A stretch of 57,230 nucleotides of DNA from positions 1-57,230 of the forward strand of contig JAKEFB010000210.1 in assembly GCA_022616275.1 (NCBI GenBank), read 5' to 3'. Positions 48,360-56,048 of this stretch are shown one piece after another; the first letter of the stretch is position 1; each line of letters begins with the position of its first letter. Made by a program: the position numbers and the translations under genes. Under the pieces are notes generated by a model. The model was given only the letters and a program-made list of their open reading frames with translations. It did no database searches and had not been told where the DNA came from. This DNA comes from Chloroflexota bacterium (GTDB lineage: Bacteria; Chloroflexota; Anaerolineae; Promineifilales; Promineifilaceae).

Positions 48360-50162
48360 ATGATGGAAGCTGTTGCCACGACTGACCAGATGCCTGACTC
48401 TGCGCCCGCCCGCCAATGGGAATCTGGCCCGCTTTATTATAAAGCCGTAGTTCCCAGCGATAACTCGGAGCTGTGCCACGCCGGCATTGATTGGGCCATT
48501 GAGTTTGCCCGGGCCTGGGACACCACGCTGGTGGGGACACACGTCTACGCCGCCCGCCTGCACGACGATCGCTTCCGGCAACTGGAGGTCGGCTTGCCGG
48601 CCCGCTTCCAGACGGACCAGGAGCTGGCCCGCCAGCGGCGCATCCACGACAAGCTGATTGAGACCGGACTGATCCTCATCTCCGACTCTTTTCTGGATGT
48701 CCTGGACAAGCGAGGTGAGAACCACGACCTCAAGATCGAGCGCAAGTTGATGGAGGGCATCCACTTCGAGCAACTGGCCAAGGACATCAACGCCAACGAT
48801 TACGACCTGGTGATTATGGGCGCGCACGGCATAGGCCAGGTGAAACGAAGCCTGGTCGGCCAGGTCACCGCCCGTGTGGCCCGCCTGATCACCACCGACA
48901 TGCTCATCATGAAGCAGCAGGGCCGCAGCCTGCGCGGCGGCAAGATCCTGGTCTGCGTAGACAGCTCGGCCTACTCTTTCGTCGCCTTGCGCAAGGCGCT
49001 ACGAATGGCCGCCGCCTTTGGCGCGACCGTCCACTGTGTCTCCGCCTTTGATCCTTTCTACCATTACGCCGCCTTCGACAACATCCGCCACGTCCTCTCT
49101 TACCAGGCCGGCAAGGTCTTCAAGTTCGAGGAACAGGAGGAACTGCACAACAACATTATTGACCGGGGGTTGAAGAAAGTGTGTGAGGCTAACCTGATGC
49201 GGGCCGAAAAAGTGGCCGCCGACGAAGGGGCGGAAATTACCACCGAAGTGCTGGTTGGCAAACCGTTCGCCAAGATCGTGGACGTCTGTGAGCGGGACGG
49301 CTATGATCTGGTGGTAATGGGCCGCTGGGGTGCGCACCACGTCGAAGGGGCCGATATGGGCTCAAACACCGACAATCTGCTGCGCCTGTCGCCCGCCAAC
49401 CTGCTCATCGTCGGCGCGGCCGACGCCCGGCCGTTTGACATCCCGCTGTTAGAAGAGTACGAAGAGGAGCCGCTGGAATGGGACGACGACGCCCTCAAGC
49501 TCATCTTCCGCGCCCCGCCCTTTGCCCAGGCCATGGCCAAGGCTTCGGTTGAAGAGTACGCCCGCAAGGAAGGCTACGAGCGCATCACCCTGGACCTGCT
49601 TTACGGCGCGCTGAGCGGCATCCTGCCCCCCTCGGCCAAGCACCTGATGGGCCTTGAACACGAAGACCGCAAGCTGGCCGAAGCCCGGGCCAAGGCGCGC
49701 TCGCCCATCGAGGAGTACATGCCCCACGAGCGGGCCTTCCCCTGGACCCAGGAGGCGATGGACCGGGTTGACAGCCGCGTGCCGCCCTTCGTCCGGCCGA
49801 TGGCCATGTTGGCCATGGAACGGTACGCCCGCGAGAAGCAACTGCCGGAAGTGACCCTGGAAGTGACTATTGAGGTCGCCCGGCGGCTGGGCTATGCCGG
49901 CGACGACGGCCCCCAGGCGGAAATGCCCTGGACCGACCAGGCCCTGGAGCGGCTGGCCCGCGTCCCCAAATTCGAGCGGGCCATGGTCCGCGAAATGGTC
50001 GAATCGCTGGCCCGCGAGCGCGGCCACTCGGCCATCAACTACGAGGTGGCCGACGAAATGCTGCGCAAGGTCCGCGAGCTGTGGGAAGCCCAGGGCGAAG
50101 GCGCTTTTGGCTACTTCAAGGGCATGGCTGAGGATGGTACAAGAGAGAACTTGGAGAACTGA
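48360..50162 (+). CDS. Double universal-stress protein with three PCP_red domains
   Basis: 600 residues. Two UspA-type domains: residues about 20-175 (KAVVPSDNSELCHAGIDWAI, then YDLVIMGAHGIGQVKRSLVG) and about 195-350 (KILVCVDSSAYSFVALRKAL, YDLVVMGRWGAHHVEGADMG); the G-x2-G-x9-G-S-type ATP site is altered, so nucleotide binding is uncertain. They are followed by three repeats of the ~45-residue PCP_red helical domain starting near 372, 459 and 521 (for example PWTQEAMDRVDSRVPPFVRP and PWTDQALERLARVPKFERAM). PCP_red is known from the C-terminus of protochlorophyllide reductase subunit B. The array of three on a stress protein is unusual. Start ATG 48360, AAAGGAG. Confidence 0.88.
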   Translation: MMEAVATTDQMPDSAPARQWESGPLYYKAVVPSDNSELCHAGIDWAIEFARAWDTTLVGTHVYAARLHDDRFRQLEVGLPARFQTDQELARQRRIHDKLIETGLILISDSFLDVLDKRGENHDLKIERKLMEGIHFEQLAKDINANDYDLVIMGAHGIGQVKRSLVGQVTARVARLITTDMLIMKQQGRSLRGGKILVCVDSSAYSFVALRKALRMAAAFGATVHCVSAFDPFYHYAAFDNIRHVLSYQAGKVFKFEEQEELHNNIIDRGLKKVCEANLMRAEKVAADEGAEITTEVLVGKPFAKIVDVCERDGYDLVVMGRWGAHHVEGADMGSNTDNLLRLSPANLLIVGAADARPFDIPLLEEYEEEPLEWDDDALKLIFRAPPFAQAMAKASVEEYARKEGYERITLDLLYGALSGILPPSAKHLMGLEHEDRKLAEARAKARSPIEEYMPHERAFPWTQEAMDRVDSRVPPFVRPMAMLAMERYAREKQLPEVTLEVTIEVARRLGYAGDDGPQAEMPWTDQALERLARVPKFERAMVREMVESLARERGHSAINYEVADEMLRKVRELWEAQGEGAFGYFKGMAEDGTRENLEN

Positions 50163-50202
50163 GGAACTATAGTCGGTCAGCAAGCGGTGCCGGGATAAAA
50201 TG

Positions 50203-50208
50203 GTATAA
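50203..50208 (+). promoter_or_regulatory. -10 element before the DUF4258 gene
   Basis: TATAAT at 50203-50208, 33 bases before the ATG at 50241. The -35 region is not well conserved. It may give the two-gene toxin-antitoxin-like unit its own start within the operon. Confidence 0.4.
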
Positions 50209-50240
50209 TGGCGTGGCGACTATATTGACAAGAGCTTGCT

Positions 50241-50573
50241 ATGGGTGAACTGCCCAGTCTGCGATTCATTCGTAGCCATATTAGGGCAAAACGTTATCGT
50301 CTCACTAAACACGCCACTATTATTCGCCTGGAGCATGGAATTACTATTGCGGAGTTGGAAAAGGCGTTACTCAACGGAGAAATTATTGAGCGATACCCAG
50401 ATGCTCAGCCCTACACCTCTTGCTTAGTATTGGGTTGGTTGACCTCAGGTGATCCGCTGCACATCGTTTGTTCAAGAGGGGACGTCGAACCAGCTTTACG
50501 CATTGTGACTGTTTACGAACCGGAGGACGCTTTATGGGAGAGCGATTACAAGACTAGAAAGGTGCGGAAATGA
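50241..50573 (+). CDS. DUF4258 protein (toxin-like)
   Basis: 110 residues. The DUF4258 pattern is clear: HGITIAELEKALLNGEIIERYPD, then YTSCLVLGWLTSGDPLHIVCSR and IVTVYEPEDALWESDYKTRK. Family members are found next to YgiT-type zinc-finger proteins in many genomes and are regarded as putative toxins. Here the next gene overlaps by four bases (ATGA) and is exactly such a partner. Confidence 0.85.
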   Translation: MGELPSLRFIRSHIRAKRYRLTKHATIIRLEHGITIAELEKALLNGEIIERYPDAQPYTSCLVLGWLTSGDPLHIVCSRGDVEPALRIVTVYEPEDALWESDYKTRKVRK

Positions 50574-50830
50574 AGAACGCTATTGATAGATGTGACATAT
50601 GCGGAGGCGAATTAGCGCCAGGTAAAACCACCTTGGAAATCTGGCGTGGTGAAGAACTGATCGTCGTTAAGGATGTTCCGGCCGACGTATGCCAGCAATG
50701 TGGCGAAGCCTATCTTTCTCCTCAGGTTTCTGAGCGGCTCGATGATTTTCTTGACGAGTATCACCGACATAGACCAGAGCGGTATATTGCTGTACCGGAA
50801 TATTCGGCCGGGCAGGCGATGGGTGGGTAA
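50570..50830 (+). CDS. YgiT-type zinc-finger protein (antitoxin-like)
   Basis: 86 residues with CDICGG at about 8 and CQQCGEAYLS near 40, the two CxxC pairs of the YgiT/MqsA-type N-terminal zinc finger, and a helical C-terminus. No helix-turn-helix domain, so it is a short antitoxin form. Overlap with the DUF4258 gene implies coupled translation in the usual toxin-first order for this pair. Confidence 0.88.
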   Translation: MKNAIDRCDICGGELAPGKTTLEIWRGEELIVVKDVPADVCQQCGEAYLSPQVSERLDDFLDEYHRHRPERYIAVPEYSAGQAMGG

Positions 50831-50837
50831 GTGACTA

Positions 50838-51017
50838 TTGGCTAAGAAAAAGAAGCGTCCCGGCCGGCACTCCACGCAACTTGAGCGGGCCCAACCTCCC
50901 CGGCCGATCTGGCGGGATCGCACCGACATTCCAGATGATGGCGTGAAGTACGTGGATAGCTTATGGTGGGGAGGGCGCCTGTGTCGTCTGGGAGTAACTG
51001 GCCATGAAAGTGATTGA
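50838..51017 (+). CDS. Possible small basic protein
   Basis: A 59-codon frame starting with TTG (MAKKKKRPGRHSTQ...) and ending in TGA at 51015-51017, overlapping the Mrp gene by 14 bases. Rich in Lys, Arg and Pro at the start. GGGTGGGTAAG lies upstream. No family recognised; may be spurious. Confidence 0.35.
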   Translation: MAKKKKRPGRHSTQLERAQPPRPIWRDRTDIPDDGVKYVDSLWWGGRLCRLGVTGHESD

Positions 51018-51921
51018 TACTGATAACAGTAGCACCCCCAATGTACCTAACGTCCTGGATCAAGTCCTGGCCCAGCGGCAACGGGTGGCCGACCGCCTGG
51101 CGCCAATCAGCCACGTCGTTGCCGTCATGAGCGGCAAGGGCGGTGTGGGCAAAAGCGCCCTGACGGCCAACCTGGCCGCCGCCCTGGGGCTGGCCGGCCG
51201 CTCCGTGGGCGTTCTGGACGCCGACATTCACGGCGCCTCGGCCGCAGCTATGCTCGGTGCGCGTGGGCAGCAGGTCGTCATGGCCCCGGCCGGAGCCACG
51301 CCGGCCGTCGGCGTAGCCGGCGTGCGGGTCATGTCCATGGACCTCTTCCTCGACGGCGACGATACGCCGGTGGCCTGGCAACACCCCGGCGGCCTGGCGG
51401 CCGATGCCTACGTCTGGCGGGGGACGATGGAGGCCAACGCCCTGCGTGAGTTCCTGGCCGATACCGACTGGGGTTCCCTCGACTATTTGCTCATTGACAT
51501 GCCCCCTGGCGCCGACCGCTTTGACACGTTAATGCGCCTGGTTCCCGGCCTGTCTGGCGCGGTCGTCGTCACCATTCCCTCCCAGGTCTCCCACCTGGTC
51601 GTCCGGCGGGCCATTACCGCCGCCCGGCAGGCCGGCGGGCGGCTGTTGGGGCTGGTGGAAAATATGGCCGGGCTGGTCACTCCGTCGAACTCTTCGGCAG
51701 AGACGGCCGTCCAGGAATTATCCCCCAATGGCGGCCGGGCCTTTGCCGCCGAGATGGGCATTCCCTACTGGGGGCAGGTCCCCTTCGAGCCACGCCTGGC
51801 CTGGTCTACCGACGCCGGCCGGCCATTTATCCTGGAAGATAACCAATCGCCGGCCGGCCGGGCCATCCTGGCCCTGGCGCAGCAGTTGGAGGAGGCGTTG
51901 GCCAATGAAATTTCTGTGTAA
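51004..51921 (+). CDS. Mrp/NBP35-family P-loop ATPase
   Basis: 305 residues. HVVAVMSGKGGVGKSALTANLA near 37-58 holds the deviant Walker A; VLDADIHGAS follows, LLIDMPPGADRF is the Mrp signature, and VENMAGL is present. Characterised relatives carry or insert Fe-S clusters, but the C-terminal CxxC cluster-binding pair of most Mrp proteins is replaced here (ENMAGLVTPSNSS), so cluster carriage is doubtful. It lies between the PCP_red proteins and the radical SAM gene, consistent with cofactor maturation. Overlaps the next gene by 17 bases. Confidence 0.88.
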   Translation: MKVIDTDNSSTPNVPNVLDQVLAQRQRVADRLAPISHVVAVMSGKGGVGKSALTANLAAALGLAGRSVGVLDADIHGASAAAMLGARGQQVVMAPAGATPAVGVAGVRVMSMDLFLDGDDTPVAWQHPGGLAADAYVWRGTMEANALREFLADTDWGSLDYLLIDMPPGADRFDTLMRLVPGLSGAVVVTIPSQVSHLVVRRAITAARQAGGRLLGLVENMAGLVTPSNSSAETAVQELSPNGGRAFAAEMGIPYWGQVPFEPRLAWSTDAGRPFILEDNQSPAGRAILALAQQLEEALANEISV

Positions 51922-52339
51922 CGATTGCCAGCGGGTGATGGAATTTGCCGACAACACTGTGGCCGAAGGTGGTGGCTCGATGGCCATTCGCTACATCTGC
52001 CCGAACTGCGGCCGCTCCATTTCGATGATCACCAATTCTGGTGAGACGCAGGTAGTCCGCAGCCTGGGCGTGACTATCGGCCACGAGACGCTCGCCGGGC
52101 ATCCTGAGCCGATGAGCATGATTCGCGAGGCCCTGGCCGGGCAGAAGCCGGCCGCGCCGGCCGGCCCGGAGCCGGTCTGGACGGAGAGTGCCCTCAAGCG
52201 CCTGGCGGCCGCACCTGTCTTTGTTCAGGGCATGGTCCGTCGCCTCTACAGCGATTACGCCCGGCAGCAGGGCTACCAGGAAATTACCCCGGCGGTCATG
52301 ACCGAAGCCCGCGAGGCGCTGGGCATGTCAGAGATGTGA
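51905..52339 (+). CDS. Zinc-ribbon protein with C-terminal PCP_red domain
   Basis: 144 residues. N-terminal rubrerythrin-like zinc ribbon with CNDC near 5 and CPNCG near 32. The C-terminal part from about residue 91, VWTESALKRLAAAPVFVQGM then YARQQGYQEITPAVMTEA, is a PCP_red domain. The gene starts inside the end of the Mrp gene, so both are probably made together. No enzyme function visible; probably a small adaptor or metal-binding partner. Confidence 0.82.
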   Translation: MKFLCNDCQRVMEFADNTVAEGGGSMAIRYICPNCGRSISMITNSGETQVVRSLGVTIGHETLAGHPEPMSMIREALAGQKPAAPAGPEPVWTESALKRLAAAPVFVQGMVRRLYSDYARQQGYQEITPAVMTEAREALGMSEM

Positions 52340-52348
52340 GGTCAGGAG

Positions 52349-52912
52349 TTGTCCAGAAACAAGCCTGCCCTTTTGACGACAGACGACAGACGCGTGTCCA
52401 GGGCGAAGCCTGGACCAGCGACAGACGATGATCTGTCATCCGTCGCCCCTCCTCCGTCGTCCGGCCTCAAAGACCCCCACAAGGCCGCGGCCGTCGCTTA
52501 CGGCGGGCTGGGTGTGTTGGTGATTGCTATCACCTTTGCCGCCGGCCTGGTCCCGGCCAGCCGCCAGAGCGCCACCCTGGAATTGGGCATTGGCGCTATC
52601 TTCATCGTCATCTTTGCCGCGCTCATTTACCGGGGCTGGTGGCCCGTCTCGGCCATCCTGGTCTTCTCCAATGGCTGGCGGGCCTTCACCTTCTTGAACG
52701 ACGGCCTCGGCCGGCACGTCGAGCTGTGGCCCTTCAGCGTGACGCCCATCGAGCCCCGGCCGGCCGCCTTTCTCAACGCCGCCCTAATGGTCATTATTGC
52801 CTTCATGCTGGCCCGCTCCGCCTGGCTCGGCTTCTCCACCTGGCGGGCGCGCAGACAAGAAGGTGCGCGAACTGTTGAAAAGCAACGAATTGACGCGAAT
52901 TGGCGCGAATGA
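52349..52912 (+). CDS. Membrane protein with four helices, unknown (ends partly encoded by repeats)
   Basis: 187 residues from a TTG at 52349. Helices at about 47-67, 74-95, 97-115 and 138-158. The first ~40 codons, including the 40-base dispersed repeat at 52389-52428, and the final codons (ending IDANWRE) are made of intergenic word repeats read as protein. The core (AAVAYGGLGVLVIAITFAAG) looks like a genuine membrane protein. Start choice is uncertain because no in-frame ATG precedes the first helix. Confidence 0.55.
   Translation: MSRNKPALLTTDDRRVSRAKPGPATDDDLSSVAPPPSSGLKDPHKAAAVAYGGLGVLVIAITFAAGLVPASRQSATLELGIGAIFIVIFAALIYRGWWPVSAILVFSNGWRAFTFLNDGLGRHVELWPFSVTPIEPRPAAFLNAALMVIIAFMLARSAWLGFSTWRARRQEGARTVEKQRIDANWRE
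52389..52428. repeat. 40-base dispersed repeat, copy 2 (inverted relative to 29521-29560)
   Basis: Identical over 40 bases to the reverse complement of 29521-29560. It lies inside the reading frame of the gene at 52349-52912. Confidence 0.8.
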
Positions 52913-53012
52913 TTAAGAAGAACGCGAATCACGCGAATGGACGAATGGCGCGAATTTTTAAGGAAATTTATTCGCGACATTCGTTTATTCGTGTCATTCG
53001 CGATTTCTGAGA
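52885..53012. repeat. Word-repeat spacer (GCGAAT / ATTCGCG words)
   Basis: The words GCGAAT and CGAATGG occur about seven times, then ATTCGCGAC, ATTCG, ATTCGTGTC, ATTCGCG in inverted order, allowing a long imperfect hairpin before the radical SAM gene. Same word family as 12912-13009. Confidence 0.7.
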
Positions 53013-53030
53013 GGACAAGGATGGCCAGTC

Positions 53031-54257
53031 ATGGAAAGTGAGCACCGGCCGGCGCTGATCTCCTGGAACCTGACCAGGAAGTGTAATTTACGCTGCCCGC
53101 ATTGTTACCTGGACGCCGGCCGCAAGGCGGAAAATGAGCTGACCACCGCCGAGTGCCTGGGCTTGATTGACGAATTCCACGCCCTGGGCACAGAGATGCT
53201 CATCCTGACCGGTGGCGAGCCGCTGCTGCGACGGGATATTTACGACATTGCCCAGGCGGCTTCCGGCCGGGGCATGTGGGTTGTCATGGGCACCAACGGC
53301 GTGCTCATTACCGACGCCGTGGCCCAAAAAATGGTCGAATGCGGCGTCAAGGGGGTGGGCATCAGCCTGGATTCGCTTGACCCGGCCAAACACAACAGCT
53401 TTCGCGGCGGGCCAAACGCCTGGGAGTACTCCGTACGCGCCCTGGACATTTGCCGCGCTCACGGCCTGCAAGTCCTGGTTCAGACCACGGTCATGGCCAT
53501 GAACCAGCAGGAAATCCCCCGGATGATTGATTTTGCCCGCGAGAAGGGGGCCTGGTCCTTCAACCTCTACTTCCTGGTCCAGACCGGCCGGGGCCAGGAG
53601 ATGAACGACCTCTCCGCCGGGCAGACCGAGGAAATCCTTTCTGACCTGGTCGAAGCCCAGGATAGCTACCGGCCGATGCTGGTCCGCTCCAAGTGCGCGC
53701 CCCACTTCAAGCGCATTGCCTACGAGCGGGGGCTGGGCGGGTTGGAGAGCGGCGGCTGCATGGCCGGTACGGAGTACGGCCGGATTACCCCGGAGGGAGA
53801 CGTCACCCCGTGCCCCTACATGACCGCCGTCGCCGGCAACGTCCGCCAGCAAAGCTTTGGCGACATCTGGCAAACGTCGCCCGTATTGCAGCAACTGCGA
53901 GACTTGAAACAGCTCAAAGGGCGCTGTGGAGCGTGCGAGTTTAACCAGTTGTGCGGCGGCTGCCGCTGCCGCGCCTACGCCGCCTATGGCGACTATTTGC
54001 AGGAAGACCCGGCCTGCACTTACCGGCCGACCGGACGGCCATTGCACCTGGTCGGGGAGGTTCGCTGGAGCGAAGAAGCCCGCACCCGGCTGGAGCGCAT
54101 TCCCCTGGCTTTTATTCGCGAGAAGGTGAAACGGGGCCTGGAGACGTACGCCCAGCGGCACGCCATTTCGCTGATTACTCCGGAGGTGATGAAGACGGGC
54201 ATGGCCGGTATGGAGCGGCCGGATGTGTTTAAGAAGCGATTGGAGAGTGGAGATTAG
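53031..54257 (+). CDS. AhbD-like radical SAM/SPASM enzyme with C-terminal PCP_red domain
   Basis: 408 residues. Radical SAM cluster CNLRCPHC at about 18-25 (C-x3-C-x2-C), GGEPLLRRD near 61 (SAM binding), and a SPASM domain with several Cys (CMAGTEYGRITPEGDVTPCPY, then CGACEFNQLCGGCRCRAYA). These features match haem-d1/alternative haem synthesis enzymes such as AhbD, which decarboxylates Fe-coproporphyrin to haem b, and NirJ. Residues about 343-395 are a PCP_red domain (RWSEEARTRLERIPLAFIRE). The enzyme might modify a haem or a peptide; the porphyrin option is favoured by the surrounding cytochrome genes. Confidence 0.87.
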   Translation: MESEHRPALISWNLTRKCNLRCPHCYLDAGRKAENELTTAECLGLIDEFHALGTEMLILTGGEPLLRRDIYDIAQAASGRGMWVVMGTNGVLITDAVAQKMVECGVKGVGISLDSLDPAKHNSFRGGPNAWEYSVRALDICRAHGLQVLVQTTVMAMNQQEIPRMIDFAREKGAWSFNLYFLVQTGRGQEMNDLSAGQTEEILSDLVEAQDSYRPMLVRSKCAPHFKRIAYERGLGGLESGGCMAGTEYGRITPEGDVTPCPYMTAVAGNVRQQSFGDIWQTSPVLQQLRDLKQLKGRCGACEFNQLCGGCRCRAYAAYGDYLQEDPACTYRPTGRPLHLVGEVRWSEEARTRLERIPLAFIREKVKRGLETYAQRHAISLITPEVMKTGMAGMERPDVFKKRLESGD

Positions 54258-54262
54258 AGAGG

Positions 54263-54334
54263 ATGCCGGAAACTGAAGCAATTACCCGGCCGCTTCATGG
54301 GCTGAGTCGTTACGATGGCCTACCGGATTATTGA
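54263..54334 (+). CDS. Very short possible peptide after the radical SAM gene
   Basis: A 23-codon frame (MPETEAITRPLHGLSRYDGL...) starts directly after GAGAGG and overlaps the ferredoxin gene by 20 bases. SPASM enzymes sometimes act on short peptides encoded beside them. The ribosome site is too close to the ATG and no family is recognised; weak. Confidence 0.2.
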   Translation: MPETEAITRPLHGLSRYDGLPDY

Positions 54335-54494
54335 GACCTGTACTGCCTGCGGCCTGTGCCTGCCAGAGTGTCCCATTGACGCTATCTCGCCGGGCGATCC
54401 GATCTTCGTCATTGACGATACCTGCTGCGACTTTGAAGATTGCCTGGCCGTCTGCCCGGTGAACGCAATTGTGCTGTTGGACGAGGCTAAATGA
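54315..54494 (+). CDS. Small 2[4Fe-4S]-type ferredoxin
   Basis: 59 residues. Cys pattern CTACGLCLPECP (C-x2-C-x2-C-x3-C-P) and CCDFEDCLAVCP, the second with C-x5-C-x3-C-P as in several small ferredoxins. It would supply low-potential electrons, most simply to the radical SAM enzyme that ends 57 bases upstream. No ribosome site is evident. Confidence 0.88.
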   Translation: MAYRIIETCTACGLCLPECPIDAISPGDPIFVIDDTCCDFEDCLAVCPVNAIVLLDEAK

Positions 54495-54546
54495 TACCCC
54501 GGCTTGACGTGGATCGAACAGCTTATCGCCAAAATAGGGCTAATTT

Positions 54547-55374
54547 GTGCCTCTTTTAGAAGACCCGACTCTATTTGCCGTCTTGCGGTCCTGGTCCTGG
54601 GAGCCGGTGATTCTGCTGGGGCTGGGGCTGGCCGCGGCCGGGTATATCTACGCTTTTCACCATTTCCGGTCACACGGCTGGCTGCCACGACTGGCCCAGC
54701 GCGGCCTGGTCCAGCGCCGCCACCCCTGGTTCTTTGCCGCTGGCCTCCTGGCCCTCTTTCTGGCCCTGCTCTCTCCGATTGACGTCCTGGCCGGTTTGCT
54801 TTTCTGGGTCCATATGGTCCAGCACATTCTGCTGATCATGGTTGCCCCGCCGCTCATTCTGTTGGGACTACCGCCGCCCCTTATACGCTGGCTGATTCTG
54901 GAAACAAAACTTCGCGGCGTCCTCAACTGGCTGACCAGCCCGCTGGTTGCTTTTGCCCTTTACAATACCAATCTCCTGGCCTGGCACCTGCCGGCCCTTT
55001 ACCAGGCCGCCTTGGCCAATGAACTCATTCACGCGCTGGAGCACGCCTTCTTCTTCTATACCGCCCTGTTCTACTGGTGGCGGCTCTTTGACCCTACACA
55101 CGGCTGGTTCCCGATCTGGCCCTGGCCACCGGCAAAATGGCTCTATCTCATGGTTGCTGCCCCGCCCAGCTATATCCTGGGTTCTATTTTGTGGGGCTAT
55201 AACCGGGTTGTGTACCCTTACTACGAGCTGGTTCCCCGGCTGTGGGGCGTAACGGCGTTGGCCGACCAGCACTACGCCGGTTTGTTGATGTGGGCCCACG
55301 GCTGGATGTTTTTTATGGCCAGCATGATTGCTTTCTTTGCCTGGTACCGGCCGGAGGTAGAGCAGGTCGGGTGA
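54547..55374 (+). CDS. ctaG: Cytochrome c oxidase assembly factor CtaG (caa3 type)
   Basis: 275 residues, GTG start, seven membrane helices. HMVQHILLIMVAPPLILLG, ALEHAFFFYTALFYWW and DQHYAGLLMWAHGW contain the His pairs typical of caa3_CtaG. The family is required for caa3 oxidase formation in Bacillus, probably by delivering copper. It belongs functionally with coxBACD although 6 kb away. Confidence 0.93.
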   Translation: MPLLEDPTLFAVLRSWSWEPVILLGLGLAAAGYIYAFHHFRSHGWLPRLAQRGLVQRRHPWFFAAGLLALFLALLSPIDVLAGLLFWVHMVQHILLIMVAPPLILLGLPPPLIRWLILETKLRGVLNWLTSPLVAFALYNTNLLAWHLPALYQAALANELIHALEHAFFFYTALFYWWRLFDPTHGWFPIWPWPPAKWLYLMVAAPPSYILGSILWGYNRVVYPYYELVPRLWGVTALADQHYAGLLMWAHGWMFFMASMIAFFAWYRPEVEQVG

Positions 55375-55997
55375 CTCAGGCGCTACCAGAGACAATCGTT
55401 ATTCCGGCTGGGCCTTTTCTCATGGGCGAGGTGCCGGAGCCGGTGGATCTGCCGGCCTTTCGTATCGCCAGGTATCCCGTCACCAACGCCGAATATTACC
55501 GGTTCGTCGAGGCTAGTGGCCACCGCCGGCCGGATCATTGGCTGCGGGACGGCCGTTACCCACCGGAACGGGCCGGCCACCCGGTCGTCTTTACCAGTTG
55601 GGAAGACGCCGTTGCCTACACCCAATGGCTGGGCGCGCGGCTGCCCACCGAGGCCGAATGGGAAAAAGCGGCCCGGGGCGAAGATGGCCGGCTGTACCCC
55701 TGGGGCAATGAGTTTGTCGCTGAAAATTGCAATACCAGCGAATCCGGCACCGACGGCACGCAGTCCGTGGACGCCCACCCGGGCGGCGCTTCCCCCTATG
55801 GGGTTATGGATATGGCCGGCAACGTTTGGGAATGGACGGCGACCTTTTACGCCGAGGGTGAAGATTGGCGCGTCCTGAAAGGCGGCGCCTGGGACTACAA
55901 AGGCCTCAAGGACGCCCGTTGCGCCAATCGTGTCTACTTCCGCCCGGCCTTCCGCAACAATGCCGTCGGCTTCCGCTGCTGTTGGGACTTAACCTGA
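55371..55997 (+). CDS. FGE-sulfatase (SUMF1/EgtB-type) family protein
   Basis: 208 residues from a GTG that overlaps the ctaG stop (GTGA). The fold signature is complete: IPAGPFLMGEVPE, YPVTNAEYYRFVEA, RLPTEAEWEKAARG, YPWGNE, SPYGVMDMAGNVWEW, RVLKGGAWDYK and NNAVGFRCCWD. True formylglycine-generating enzymes use a Cys pair upstream of the C-terminus; here only GFRCC is seen near the end, so sulfatase activation is uncertain. Shorter than human SUMF1. Coupling to ctaG suggests a link to the oxidase cluster. Confidence 0.85.
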   Translation: MTQALPETIVIPAGPFLMGEVPEPVDLPAFRIARYPVTNAEYYRFVEASGHRRPDHWLRDGRYPPERAGHPVVFTSWEDAVAYTQWLGARLPTEAEWEKAARGEDGRLYPWGNEFVAENCNTSESGTDGTQSVDAHPGGASPYGVMDMAGNVWEWTATFYAEGEDWRVLKGGAWDYKGLKDARCANRVYFRPAFRNNAVGFRCCWDLT

Positions 55998-56048
55998 GCT
56001 TATACACCATCGCCGCTGTGGCCGGTCTCCGACCGCGCCACTGAGAGC

